Assembly (NCBI GenBank): GCA_913043235.1 | Contig: CAJWLO010000010.1 | Coordinates: 1-64,000, forward strand | Direction of reading: 5' to 3' | DNA from: an uncultured Fidelibacterota bacterium | GTDB taxonomy: Bacteria > Fidelibacterota > Marinisomatia > Marinisomatales > UBA1611 | DNA: 64,000 bases | In this document: positions 53,371 through 61,655 of the stretch, in pieces | Layout of the letters: each line of letters starts with the position of its first letter | Position numbering within the stretch: the first letter of the stretch is position 1 | Position numbers and translations under genes: made by a program | The notes under the pieces: generated by a model | The model's input: the letters and a program-made list of their open reading frames with translations, nothing else | Database searches by the model: none | What the model was told of the DNA's origin: nothing

Positions 53371-55036
53371 ATTTTCCCCCATTTTAGTTGGTTCCTTTTT
53401 CGTAGCACTATTCGTTTATTCGTGTGCCGCTATTCAATCCCCCAGCGGTGGACCCAAAGATGAAACACCTCCTGAATTAATTCAGTCCGTACCTGAAAAT
53501 GGAGCAATATTTTTCTCTGGAGGACGAGTGGAACTGGTATTTTCTGAATATCTTAGTGAAAATTCAATATCCAGCGCAATCACAGTTATGCCTAGATTGA
53601 AAGAAGACCCTGAATTAATTTACAAAGGTCGCCGGGTCTTTGTGGATTTTCCTGATTCTCTACTCAGTGATCAAACTTATATAATTTCTATTGATCGGAG
53701 TTTGAAAGATGAACATGGAGTTTTTCTGAAACAAGGATTGCAAGTCGCCTACACCACAGGGGCTAAAATTAATGAAGGATCCATCGCTGGTACCATAAAA
53801 CATATCAAACCTACTTCTGCCCAGCTATGGAAAATAAAATCGGAAGATGACTTATCCATGTTTTATCATCGGGAACCAGATTATGTGCTAGACGCCGCGG
53901 ATAATGGCAGTTACCACTTCCAATATTTATCATCGGGGTCCTATAAAGTGGTTAGTGTGGAACAATCTATATCTGGAACAATTATCAACCCTAATCATAC
54001 TATATTAGGTTTACCTTGGGAAACAATTATTCAACTCGGTACCGATGAGGTTGTAATAAAAATGGATATGATGATGCCGGAGAAATTAGGGACAAACCAG
54101 ATGACCCGAGCTGAATGGATCACGGGAACCTGGTTCAAATTATTTTTTTCACAAAATATCTCTGGTATGTTCACCCTATTACCAGTGCAGGTTTTTGCTG
54201 AAGATTCAATATTGCCAGTGATAGATCTTTTTTTAGATAATGAAGATCAAACTATGGTTCATATAGTACTGCCTGAATCTATTTCCCACCCAGGCTTGGT
54301 TACTTTTGCTTTGAACAGTATTCAGCAGGGAGAAAAAACATTGCTTGATTCCAGCAAGGTGACTGTCAGAACGGATACCACCCTAGATACCACAAATGTA
54401 AAGATCAGTTTTCCGGTAAAATCATATGTTCATTCCATTGAGGAAGAAATGATTGTTCCGTTGAAAATCAGTTTTTCAAGTTTTATGGAAAAATCTATAA
54501 TTCCTTCGACATTGGTTCTGATACAGGATTCAATTTCGGTTCCATTGATATTTAATTGGATTTCTCCTTTGACATTGGAGATTATTCCTGAGATGAATTG
54601 GAGTCCGAAGACAAATTATCAACTTCATATCCATGCGGATAAACTGAAGCCTCTATATGGAAAAACCCTCATTGATTCAGTAACAACTGTTTCGTTCAAA
54701 ACATCAAATTTCATCAGGTTTGGACGCTTGCTGGGACAGATTGACTCCGGCTTGCCAGGCAAAGTTGTAGTCCAGGTAAAATATCTTGAAAAGGAACTGA
54801 AAAATTTTCATGCCGTTGTAAATTCGGATGGGTCATTTGAAATGAATCGTTTACGAGAAGGAAATTATTCATTACTATTTTTTCAAGATAGTGATGGTAA
54901 TAATAGCTATTCTTATGGTAACCTGAGTCCCTATAGATCTGCTGAATGGTTTTTTGCTTATCCGGACACAGTAGAAATACGAGGAAACTGGGATATGGAA
55001 TTGACCGGTATTCAATTTGGGAAAAAATCTTTATAG
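53357..55036 (+). CDS. Lipoprotein with N-terminal Ig-like (Big_5) domain
   Basis: A 559-residue protein from TTG 53357, overlapping the sfsA end by 14 bases. A hydrophobic segment ends in FVYSC (lipobox, Cys23). It continues AIQSPSGGPKDETPPELIQSVPENGA, the characteristic start of SbsA-like Ig lipoproteins of the FCB group, with FSEYLSENSI and TYIISIDRSLKDEHG completing the first Ig-like domain (about 35-130). A middle carboxypeptidase-regulatory-like region (SSGSYKVVSV) and a second Big_5-like unit near 365-450 follow, then a C-terminal DSDGNNSYSYG segment. It is probably anchored at the outer membrane. No enzyme motif; role unknown. Confidence 0.75.
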   Translation: MNLIKFSPILVGSFFVALFVYSCAAIQSPSGGPKDETPPELIQSVPENGAIFFSGGRVELVFSEYLSENSISSAITVMPRLKEDPELIYKGRRVFVDFPDSLLSDQTYIISIDRSLKDEHGVFLKQGLQVAYTTGAKINEGSIAGTIKHIKPTSAQLWKIKSEDDLSMFYHREPDYVLDAADNGSYHFQYLSSGSYKVVSVEQSISGTIINPNHTILGLPWETIIQLGTDEVVIKMDMMMPEKLGTNQMTRAEWITGTWFKLFFSQNISGMFTLLPVQVFAEDSILPVIDLFLDNEDQTMVHIVLPESISHPGLVTFALNSIQQGEKTLLDSSKVTVRTDTTLDTTNVKISFPVKSYVHSIEEEMIVPLKISFSSFMEKSIIPSTLVLIQDSISVPLIFNWISPLTLEIIPEMNWSPKTNYQLHIHADKLKPLYGKTLIDSVTTVSFKTSNFIRFGRLLGQIDSGLPGKVVVQVKYLEKELKNFHAVVNSDGSFEMNRLREGNYSLLFFQDSDGNNSYSYGNLSPYRSAEWFFAYPDTVEIRGNWDMELTGIQFGKKSL

Positions 55037-56095
55037 ATGAAATGTGTCGTATTAGCTGGCGGTAGCGGCACCCGTTTTTGGCCTTTAAGTCGTGAAAACA
55101 ATCCCAAACAATTATTGAATATTGTTGGTAACCAATCCATGATCCAAATGACCATTGATCGTTTAATAAAAATTAAATGGGTCACGGATATTTATATTAT
55201 AACCCGGGCAGATTTGCGTGAAAAGATTATTGATGAAATCAAGACTGTTAAACCTGAAAATATAATTGCAGAACCATCAGGAAAAAATACTGCTCCTGCT
55301 ATTGGACTTGTTAGTTTATTGATTAGCCTTCAGGATCCAAATACAGTGGTGGGTTTTTTCCCAGCAGATCATTTAATTATTGGTCACTCTGAATTTGAAC
55401 GATCTTTGCAAACTGCAGAGCACCTTGCCCGAAATAGTAATTCTATTGTAACTATTGGAGTGCAACCTACCCACCCTTCTACGGCATATGGTTATATCCA
55501 GTTTGATGATAGTAGTGAAAAAGACCATCCTGGTGCATATAAAGTAAAAACCTTTGCGGAAAAACCGCATCACAAATTGGCACAAAGATTCATTGCCAGC
55601 GGTGATTTTTTATGGAATGCTGGAATGTTCATTTGGCAAATAGATACGCTCATGACAGGATTAAGAAAGAATATGCCGGATTTATATGAATCTTTGCAAA
55701 ATATTTCCCATAGGTTAAAGGATGGGAAACTCTTTGATGATATCTGGGAGTACATTGACCCAGTATCTATTGATTATGGTTTATTAGAGAAATCAAAAAA
55801 TATTTATGTGGTTGCTTGTGAGTTTCAGTGGAATGACTTGGGGTCTTGGAATGCATTGTATGATGTATTAGGAAAAGATAATGAAGGAAATATTGTACGC
55901 GGCAAAGGGAAGGTCATGGATGGACGCAATAATTTCATTGAATCCAATGGACGATTTACAGCTGTAATTGGAAGCGATGATCTTGTGGTTATAAATACGG
56001 AAGATGCCACACTGGTTGTCCATCGTGAAAAGGTTGAAATGGTGAAAGAAATGGTCGACTTTTTGAAAAAAAAGGGTAGAAAAGATTTAATTTGA
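55037..56095 (+). CDS. manC: Mannose-1-phosphate guanylyltransferase
   Basis: A 352-residue nucleotidyltransferase making GDP-mannose from GTP and mannose 1-phosphate. The signature VLAGGSGTRFWPLSRENNPKQ is at residues 4-24, with FFPADHLI near 108-115, FAEKPHHKLA and the active-site stretch LWNAGMFIW near 190-198. The C-terminal half shows EFQWNDLGSWNALYDVL. It lacks the isomerase domain of bifunctional enzymes. The product would feed mannosyl or fucosyl transfer, possibly including the DUF2723 enzyme of this window. It follows the lipoprotein gene directly and overlaps the next gene by one base. Confidence 0.94.
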   Translation: MKCVVLAGGSGTRFWPLSRENNPKQLLNIVGNQSMIQMTIDRLIKIKWVTDIYIITRADLREKIIDEIKTVKPENIIAEPSGKNTAPAIGLVSLLISLQDPNTVVGFFPADHLIIGHSEFERSLQTAEHLARNSNSIVTIGVQPTHPSTAYGYIQFDDSSEKDHPGAYKVKTFAEKPHHKLAQRFIASGDFLWNAGMFIWQIDTLMTGLRKNMPDLYESLQNISHRLKDGKLFDDIWEYIDPVSIDYGLLEKSKNIYVVACEFQWNDLGSWNALYDVLGKDNEGNIVRGKGKVMDGRNNFIESNGRFTAVIGSDDLVVINTEDATLVVHREKVEMVKEMVDFLKKKGRKDLI

Positions 56096-56355
56096 TGAAA
56101 AACGATAAGTTGTATGCTGAATTTGAACAACTGGGTGAAAGGCTGGGCATAAAGATTGTGAAAGGGAAAGGTGACTTCGTTGGAGGTATATGCATGATCC
56201 ACGATCAAACTGTAATTGTTATCAATAAGATGAAACCTCTGGAACAACGTTTGAAGACGCTTGCGAGCAGTTTTTTAGAATATTCCCTGGATGATATTTA
56301 TATAGTCCCAGCTTTAAGAGCTTATATTGATGATATACGGTCACTAGATCTTTAA
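56095..56355 (+). CDS. Small conserved protein of unknown function
   Basis: An 86-residue protein that I do not recognise by name. It starts at ATG 56095 inside the manC stop (TGATG); a TTG three bases earlier is possible. The sequence has a helical start (KLYAEFEQLGERLGI), a glycine-rich turn GKGDFVGGICMI, a strand VIVINKMKP, then EQRLKTLASSFLEY and DDIYIVPALRAYIDDI. It looks like a compact cytoplasmic fold without transmembrane segments. A strong terminator lies 17 bases after its stop, so it ends the sfsA-lipoprotein-manC transcript. The pattern recalls small hypothetical proteins found in other FCB genomes, but I cannot confirm this here. Confidence 0.65.
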   Translation: MKNDKLYAEFEQLGERLGIKIVKGKGDFVGGICMIHDQTVIVINKMKPLEQRLKTLASSFLEYSLDDIYIVPALRAYIDDIRSLDL

Positions 56356-56372
56356 TTTTCTTGATTTTTCCT

Positions 56373-56405
56373 AAGGTGTGAGGTTACACTCAACACCTTT
56401 TTCTC
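56373..56405 (+). terminator. Rho-independent terminator after the small protein gene
   Basis: AAGGTGT plus GAG (56373-56382) pairs with CTC, one bulged A, and ACACCTT (56388-56398), around a short loop, and a run of T follows directly. It is the clearest intrinsic terminator in the window. It separates the sfsA-to-manC transcript from the elongation factor gene 33 bases further on. Confidence 0.8.
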
Positions 56406-56437
56406 TCAAATTATACTACTATTAAAGAGGCTTATAT

Positions 56438-58510
56438 ATGAAACAATATCAATCATCTGATATACGAAATTTTGCAATTGTGGGACATGGTTCCAGTGGA
56501 AAGACTTGTCTTGCGGAAGCAATGTTGAAATCAGGAGGTATGATTAACCGGCTTGGAACCATCGAAACAGGGACCACCATATCTGACTATCATCCTGGCG
56601 AAAAGGAACGCCAGATATCCATTCATGCCACCCCTCTTCATATGGAATGGATGGAGAAAAAATTCAATATAATTGATACACCGGGCTATTCTGATTTTAT
56701 TGGTGAAGCTTTGGGATCCTTAAATGTGGTGGACCTAGCAATTATTACCATCCATGCTATCAATGGTGTTGAAGTTTGTACAGAAACAATGTGGAATCAT
56801 GCATCCAAACTTGGCATTCCAAAGATGCTAGTCGTAAATGGCCTTGATAGAGAACATACAGATTTTGATTCAATTTTGAATCAAGCAAGAAAAAGATTTG
56901 GCAATAATGTTTTTCCCATGCAATTGCCAGTTAATGCAGGCCCAGGTTATAACCAAAATGTGGATGTACTCAGGACAGAGCTTATTTCTTATGATTTAGA
57001 TGGATCTGGGAAAATGGCAGAGCGAGAACTCCCAGATAATTTGAATGAAAAAGTAAAAAGTCTACATGAAGAATTAATAGAATATGTAGCTGAATCTGAT
57101 GATGCGTTACTGGAAAAATTCTTTGATCAGGGGGGACTATCAGAAGAAGAAATGAGGGATGGAATTCATCAGGCAATCCAAGACCAGACTTTTATTCCCC
57201 TGTTTTGTACTTCAGCCACCTCCAATGTAGGTGTTAATCGGGTCTGTGATTTTATAGCCAAGTATGGATCTTCTCCGGATGACAGGAGAATAATTACGGC
57301 TCAAGATACCCAGGGCAATGACGTAGAAGTTTCATTAGACGGATCAGAAACAGTATTGCAAATTTTTAAAACCATGTCCGAATCACATGTAGGAGAATTG
57401 TCCCTGTTTCGTGTCTATTCGGGCAAAGTAAAGACAGGGCAGGATTGCTACAATACGAATCGCAATACCAATGAACGTTTTGGGCAATTATTTATCCTTA
57501 ATGGTAAAAACAGAACCCAGGTGGATCAGCTTTCTGCTGGAGATATTGCTGGGGTAGTGAAATTGAAGGATACCCATACAAACAATACCTTGTGCTCTGG
57601 AAAACATGTTTTGTTGCCGATGATAGAACTGCCAAATCCTAATATTCATGCTGCAATTGTTCCTACAGCAAAAGGAGATGAGGAAAAACTTGCCATAGGG
57701 CTTTCAACGTTGCATGAAGAAGATCCCACATTTGTATACCGTGTAGATAGTGAGGTGAAACAAACTATTATATCTGGTCAGGGTGAGTTGCATCTGAAGG
57801 TAACTACAGAACGATTAAAAAGGAAATTTGGAATTGATATTCTTCTGGAAGAACCACGGGTCCCTTATCGTGAAACAATAACCGCCAAAGGTTCATCGAA
57901 ATATCGTCATAAAAAACAGTCTGGAGGAGCCGGTCAATTTGCGGAGGTTTGGATGCGGATTGAACCAAGAAAGAGAGGCGATGGTGTGGAGTTTACTCAT
58001 TCCCTTGTGGGGCAGAATGTTGATCGTGTTTTTGTGCCTTCTGTCGAAAAGGGTGTAAATGTAGCCTGTTCAGAAGGAATTCTTGCAGGATGTAAAGTTG
58101 TGGATCTAAAAATTGATTTCTACGATGGAAAAATGCATCCAGTAGATTCAAAGGATATTGCCTTTCAAACTGCAGGGAAACACGCCTTTCGGGAATCATT
58201 TTTAAGCGCTCAACCCTGCCTTTTAGAACCGATCATGGATATTGAAGTGAAAGTCCCAGAAGAATTCATGGGCGATATCATGGGTGATATTTCCGGGAAA
58301 CGAGGGAAGATCATGGGTATGGATTCTGATGGCAGTTTCCAGGTTATTAAAGCGCAAGTTCCCCAAGCTGAACTCTATCACTATGCTACCACGGTTCGAT
58401 CACTTACAGGAGGTCGTGGAATTCATATGGAGTCCATTAGTCATTATGAAAAAATGCCAAAAGATTTTGAGAAAAAAGTGATCTCTGCTGCCAAAAAAGA
58501 TGAGGAATAA
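56438..58510 (+). CDS. Elongation factor G paralogue (EF-G II type)
   Basis: A 690-residue translational GTPase. G1 is GHGSSGKT at 16-23 and G3 is DTPGYSDF near 79-86. The G4 motif reads NGLD where standard EF-G has NKxD; sister proteins of this subtype also vary here (for example NQLD). Domains II to V are recognisable (SGQGELHLKV, RVPYRETI, the RGDGVEFTHSLVGQNVD region, and DISGKRGKIMGMD). A good AAGAGG site precedes the ATG by 7 bases. EF-G II proteins are thought to act in special translocation or ribosome recycling roles rather than replace the main EF-G, which would be with the str operon elsewhere. It follows a terminator and thus has its own promoter. Confidence 0.9.
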   Translation: MKQYQSSDIRNFAIVGHGSSGKTCLAEAMLKSGGMINRLGTIETGTTISDYHPGEKERQISIHATPLHMEWMEKKFNIIDTPGYSDFIGEALGSLNVVDLAIITIHAINGVEVCTETMWNHASKLGIPKMLVVNGLDREHTDFDSILNQARKRFGNNVFPMQLPVNAGPGYNQNVDVLRTELISYDLDGSGKMAERELPDNLNEKVKSLHEELIEYVAESDDALLEKFFDQGGLSEEEMRDGIHQAIQDQTFIPLFCTSATSNVGVNRVCDFIAKYGSSPDDRRIITAQDTQGNDVEVSLDGSETVLQIFKTMSESHVGELSLFRVYSGKVKTGQDCYNTNRNTNERFGQLFILNGKNRTQVDQLSAGDIAGVVKLKDTHTNNTLCSGKHVLLPMIELPNPNIHAAIVPTAKGDEEKLAIGLSTLHEEDPTFVYRVDSEVKQTIISGQGELHLKVTTERLKRKFGIDILLEEPRVPYRETITAKGSSKYRHKKQSGGAGQFAEVWMRIEPRKRGDGVEFTHSLVGQNVDRVFVPSVEKGVNVACSEGILAGCKVVDLKIDFYDGKMHPVDSKDIAFQTAGKHAFRESFLSAQPCLLEPIMDIEVKVPEEFMGDIMGDISGKRGKIMGMDSDGSFQVIKAQVPQAELYHYATTVRSLTGGRGIHMESISHYEKMPKDFEKKVISAAKKDEE

Positions 58511-58521
58511 CTTGTTGATAT

Positions 58522-59016
58522 ATGGATAAACTGTGGGCACCTTGGCGGATAGATTATATTAGAACTCCCAAAGAAGATGGATGTGTCTTTTGCGCTAAAT
58601 CGGAGTCTGGTGATGATCGGGAAAATCTTGTATTATTCAGGGGGGATAACTCATTCATTTTGATGAATCTTTATCCCTATTCCAATGGTCACTTGATGAT
58701 TGCTCCTTACCAGCATACTTCAAAAACATTGGACCTTTCTAGGGAAACAAATCTTGAGATGATTCACATGGTAAATCAGTCAATGGAGATCCTAAAAATA
58801 ACCATGAAAGCAGAGGGATTTAATTTTGGCGCTAACTTAGGCAAAGTAGCGGGGGCAGGTATTGAAGAACATCTCCATTACCATGTTGTACCCCGGTGGA
58901 CCGGGGATACCAATTTCATGCCGATACTGGGTCATACAAAGGTTATTGTAGAGGGCCTACAAGAAACTTGGGATATTTTGGAACCTAATTTTAATAAAAT
59001 ACAGAAATCGCCTTGA
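58522..59016 (+). CDS. HIT family nucleotide hydrolase/phosphorylase
   Basis: A 164-residue histidine-triad protein. WAPWRIDYI opens it, GCVFC (Cys21, Cys24) suggests a bound zinc, and the triad reads EHLHYHVVPRW with His117, His119 and His121. MNLYPYSNGHLMIAPYQHT is the expected nucleotide-binding strand pair. This layout resembles the Ap4A phosphorylase-like HIT group of actinobacteria and FCB bacteria. It is 11 bases after the EF-G gene and overlaps the next small membrane protein at its stop. Confidence 0.9.
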   Translation: MDKLWAPWRIDYIRTPKEDGCVFCAKSESGDDRENLVLFRGDNSFILMNLYPYSNGHLMIAPYQHTSKTLDLSRETNLEMIHMVNQSMEILKITMKAEGFNFGANLGKVAGAGIEEHLHYHVVPRWTGDTNFMPILGHTKVIVEGLQETWDILEPNFNKIQKSP

Positions 59017-59351
59017 TGATGGAATTTAGCCGCACCTGGCTCCCCTATCTTTATCTTTACGGTGCAGGGGGGGTCATTTTTTTTACAGGAATAATGATTA
59101 TACTACGATCCCGTTCTTTAAAAATAGAACGTGCGAGACATAATTTTTGGTTTCATATTCTTATTTTTGGATTTTTTTATTATATGGGCATTCATGGTGC
59201 GGCAATCCAGGCGGCTCTTGGCAATTATTTAATCATGTTTATTATTCTACTGGCGATGGCTGTCCTCTTGGTTTGGGTCATCATCTCACCCAGATTGAGC
59301 TCAGGAAAAGAAGAAATCTTGGAAAGGATAAAAACTGATGAAATGGTGTAG
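59016..59351 (+). CDS. Small three-segment membrane protein
   Basis: A 111-residue protein I do not recognise. It starts at ATG 59016, overlapping the HIT stop (TGATG); a second ATG follows at once. Three hydrophobic segments are visible: about residues 10-30 (YLYLYGAGGVIFFTGIMII), 46-65 (FHILIFGFFYYMGIHGAA) and 70-92 (YLIMFIILLAMAVLLVWVII), then a basic-acidic tail. It lies 55 bases before the sodium:solute symporter in the same direction, so it may be an accessory subunit of that carrier. No other clue to function. Confidence 0.65.
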   Translation: MMEFSRTWLPYLYLYGAGGVIFFTGIMIILRSRSLKIERARHNFWFHILIFGFFYYMGIHGAAIQAALGNYLIMFIILLAMAVLLVWVIISPRLSSGKEEILERIKTDEMV

Positions 59352-59406
59352 GTATATATTGGAATTTTATTTCTATTTATTTTAATCATGCTAAGTTTGT
59401 TCTAGG

Positions 59407-61254
59407 ATGGAACCTGTAATTCAAACTTCCAACTATTTCTGGATGATTCTATTCGGATATTTTGCTATGGTACTGGGTTTTGGTTCGTTTTTCGCCCGCT
59501 ATAACAAAACCACACAGGATTTCTTTTTTAGTGGACGGCGGTTTTCTTGGTGGTTGGTAACCATGTCTATAGTAGCTACCGGTGTCGGGAGCCATAGTTT
59601 TTTAAAATATTCATCTAAAGCTTACGAGCATGGTTTTTCATCCACAATGACTTACATGAATGACTGGTTTTTCATGCCTCTGTTTTTGTTTGGTTGGCTA
59701 CCCATTGTATATTACACCAAGATTCGTTCCATTCCAGATTATTTTCAACGGCGTTTTAATTCCGGGGTACGTATTTTGGCAACCATTGCCATATTAGGTT
59801 ATATGATCGGCTATATTGCCATCGGATTTCTCACCATGGGTAAAACCTTAGAACCGCTTTTAGGGTGGGATCTTTATACCATCATTTTTGTGGTGGCTAT
59901 TATTTCTGGGGTTTATATCTCTTTCGGAGGCCAGACAGCGGTTATTTTCACTGATTTGGCTCAAGGTTTTATCCTGCTATTTGCAGGAGTACTGGTATTC
60001 ATATTGGGTATAAAATTTGTGGGTGGATGGTCTATATTTTGGAACACACTTACCCCGGAATTCAAACTACCGTTGGCTCATTACAACCATCCGCCGAATT
60101 TTAACTTTGTAGGCATATTTTGGCAGGACGGAGTGGCTGGTTCCGTCGGGTTTCTCTTTATGAACCAGGGATTGATCATGCGTTTTATGGCCTGCAAATC
60201 TGTCAATGAAGGCCGCAAGGCAGCGGCTTTTAATGTGCTTGTACTCCTACCTATTTCGACAATTGCAGTTTCTAATGCAGGCTGGATAGGTAAAGCTATA
60301 AGTGTGGTGACACCACAGGCTTGGAATACAACCACAAAACTGGATCATGTTTTTACCCAGGTGACCTACCTTATCACAGGGAGCGAGGTCGTCTTTGCCT
60401 TTGTAATTGCGGCTGTGGCGGCAGCGCTTATGTCAACAGTGGATACACTAATCAACGCTGTGGCGGCTGTGGTGATCAATGATGTGTATCGACCAATGGT
60501 GAAAAAACGTAATGATCGCCATTACCTGCAGGCAGCCATGATCGTTTCAGCATTGGCTACAATATTGGGTGCTGTGAGTACTATCTTTTTCAATAATTTT
60601 CCTACACTCTATGAGGCCCACGGTTTTTTTCATAGTACCATGACACCGCCCCTAGTAGTAGCCATTTTCCTAGGTATATTTTGGAAACGTTATAATACGC
60701 CTGCGGCCGTGGCAACTTTCTTGGGAGGTGCGGTCCTGATGTGGATCGGCAGTAAATATCCTCAAATCTTTATTTCTCCCTTTGATCACGGTATAGAATT
60801 CAACTTGGAACGTCCTTACTCTTATATTAGGGCTCTTTATAATACGTTGGTTTGTGCTGGATCCGGCGTTATAGTTGGTTTGCTTACCTCACCAATGAAA
60901 GATGAAAAAACCGATGGATTGACTGTTTGGTCCTTGGACAAAGCTAGGGAATTATTTAAAGGTGGAACTCCCAATGATTTATCTGGTAAGCCTGTGGAAG
61001 TGATCTGGAAAACCGTAGAAAAAAACAAGAATGAAATATGCTTCTCTGCGCGGGATATGGATACCATGGGTGCCATGATAGGTGACCTGGTTTATCTTTG
61101 TGATAAACGAAAATGGCTGGGAGGCCTGAAATCTGTTCATTCTGTTTATGGCGAACCCCATGATATGAACGGTGTAGTATACATAACCAATATCCATAAA
61201 GAATCTGGACGATTTGACGAAAATATAAAATTGATTGCTGAAAAAGAAATGTAA
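59407..61254 (+). CDS. Sodium:solute symporter family protein
   Basis: A 615-residue carrier of the SSS family. About 13 hydrophobic segments run to residue 505. Family landmarks are TTQDFFFSGRRFSWWLVTMS near 35-54, RSIPDYFQRRFNSGVRI near 108-124, and ISGVYISFGGQTAVIFTDLAQG near 160-185, matching the segment used for solute and sodium binding. It has an extra cytoplasmic C-terminal domain of about 110 residues (from VWSLDKARELF to the end). The substrate, often a sugar, amino acid or organic acid, cannot be told. A small membrane protein is encoded just upstream. Confidence 0.9.
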   Translation: MEPVIQTSNYFWMILFGYFAMVLGFGSFFARYNKTTQDFFFSGRRFSWWLVTMSIVATGVGSHSFLKYSSKAYEHGFSSTMTYMNDWFFMPLFLFGWLPIVYYTKIRSIPDYFQRRFNSGVRILATIAILGYMIGYIAIGFLTMGKTLEPLLGWDLYTIIFVVAIISGVYISFGGQTAVIFTDLAQGFILLFAGVLVFILGIKFVGGWSIFWNTLTPEFKLPLAHYNHPPNFNFVGIFWQDGVAGSVGFLFMNQGLIMRFMACKSVNEGRKAAAFNVLVLLPISTIAVSNAGWIGKAISVVTPQAWNTTTKLDHVFTQVTYLITGSEVVFAFVIAAVAAALMSTVDTLINAVAAVVINDVYRPMVKKRNDRHYLQAAMIVSALATILGAVSTIFFNNFPTLYEAHGFFHSTMTPPLVVAIFLGIFWKRYNTPAAVATFLGGAVLMWIGSKYPQIFISPFDHGIEFNLERPYSYIRALYNTLVCAGSGVIVGLLTSPMKDEKTDGLTVWSLDKARELFKGGTPNDLSGKPVEVIWKTVEKNKNEICFSARDMDTMGAMIGDLVYLCDKRKWLGGLKSVHSVYGEPHDMNGVVYITNIHKESGRFDENIKLIAEKEM

Positions 61255-61544
61255 TCTGTCAATACTTACCGGTTTCATTCCTTACCAATAACTCTTAGAT
61301 CAAGAAATAGGGCAATCAGGAACAAAACGGGGAGACGTATAAGTGTCTTAATTAATCTTAATAATGTACTGGATTATTCAACCGGTTTATTAAACATAAA
61401 ATTTATAATTAGTATTATCTTAATGGACTATAATGGTAGTATAAATAATTTGAAAGAAAATTTCTAGGTTTATCCCCATAATTGTGTCTTTGACCAGTTT
61501 AGCAATAAACCTAAATTCCCCAGCTTTTTTCAAAAAAATAATAT
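61255..61544. other. AT-rich intergenic stretch before tRNA-Asn
   Basis: About 290 bases without a convincing gene. No ORF of useful length, no repeat and no clear hairpin-plus-T terminator were seen. The palindrome AACCGGTT lies near 61380. It presumably holds the symporter 3' end and the promoter of tRNA-Asn, but no strong -35/-10 pair stood out. Confidence 0.5.
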
Positions 61545-61617
61545 TCCGGAGTAGCTCAGTTGGTAGAGCAGGTGGCTGTTAACCACTTTGTCGGGGGTTC
61601 GAGTCCCTCCTCCGGAG
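61545..61617 (+). tRNA. tRNA-Asn (GTT anticodon)
   Basis: A complete cloverleaf of 73 bases. The acceptor TCCGGAG pairs with CTCCGGA, followed by discriminator G. The D arm is GCTC-AGTTGGTA-GAGC, the anticodon arm GGTGG-CTGTTAA-CCACT places GTT at positions 34-36, and the T arm is GGGGG-TTCGAGT-CCCTC. The 3' CCA is not encoded (CTT follows), so the Cca enzyme at 17,119 must add it. With G34 it is also a substrate of the Tgt at 48,740. Confidence 0.97.
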
Positions 61618-61655
61618 CTTTCCCTCTTCCAGATCGCTAGGTTTCAAATTATTAT

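Noticed and set aside
55825-56247. A 140-codon minus-strand frame over the end of manC
   Set aside because: It is antisense to well-conserved manC sequence, with low-complexity Phe/Ser/Pro content and no start signal.
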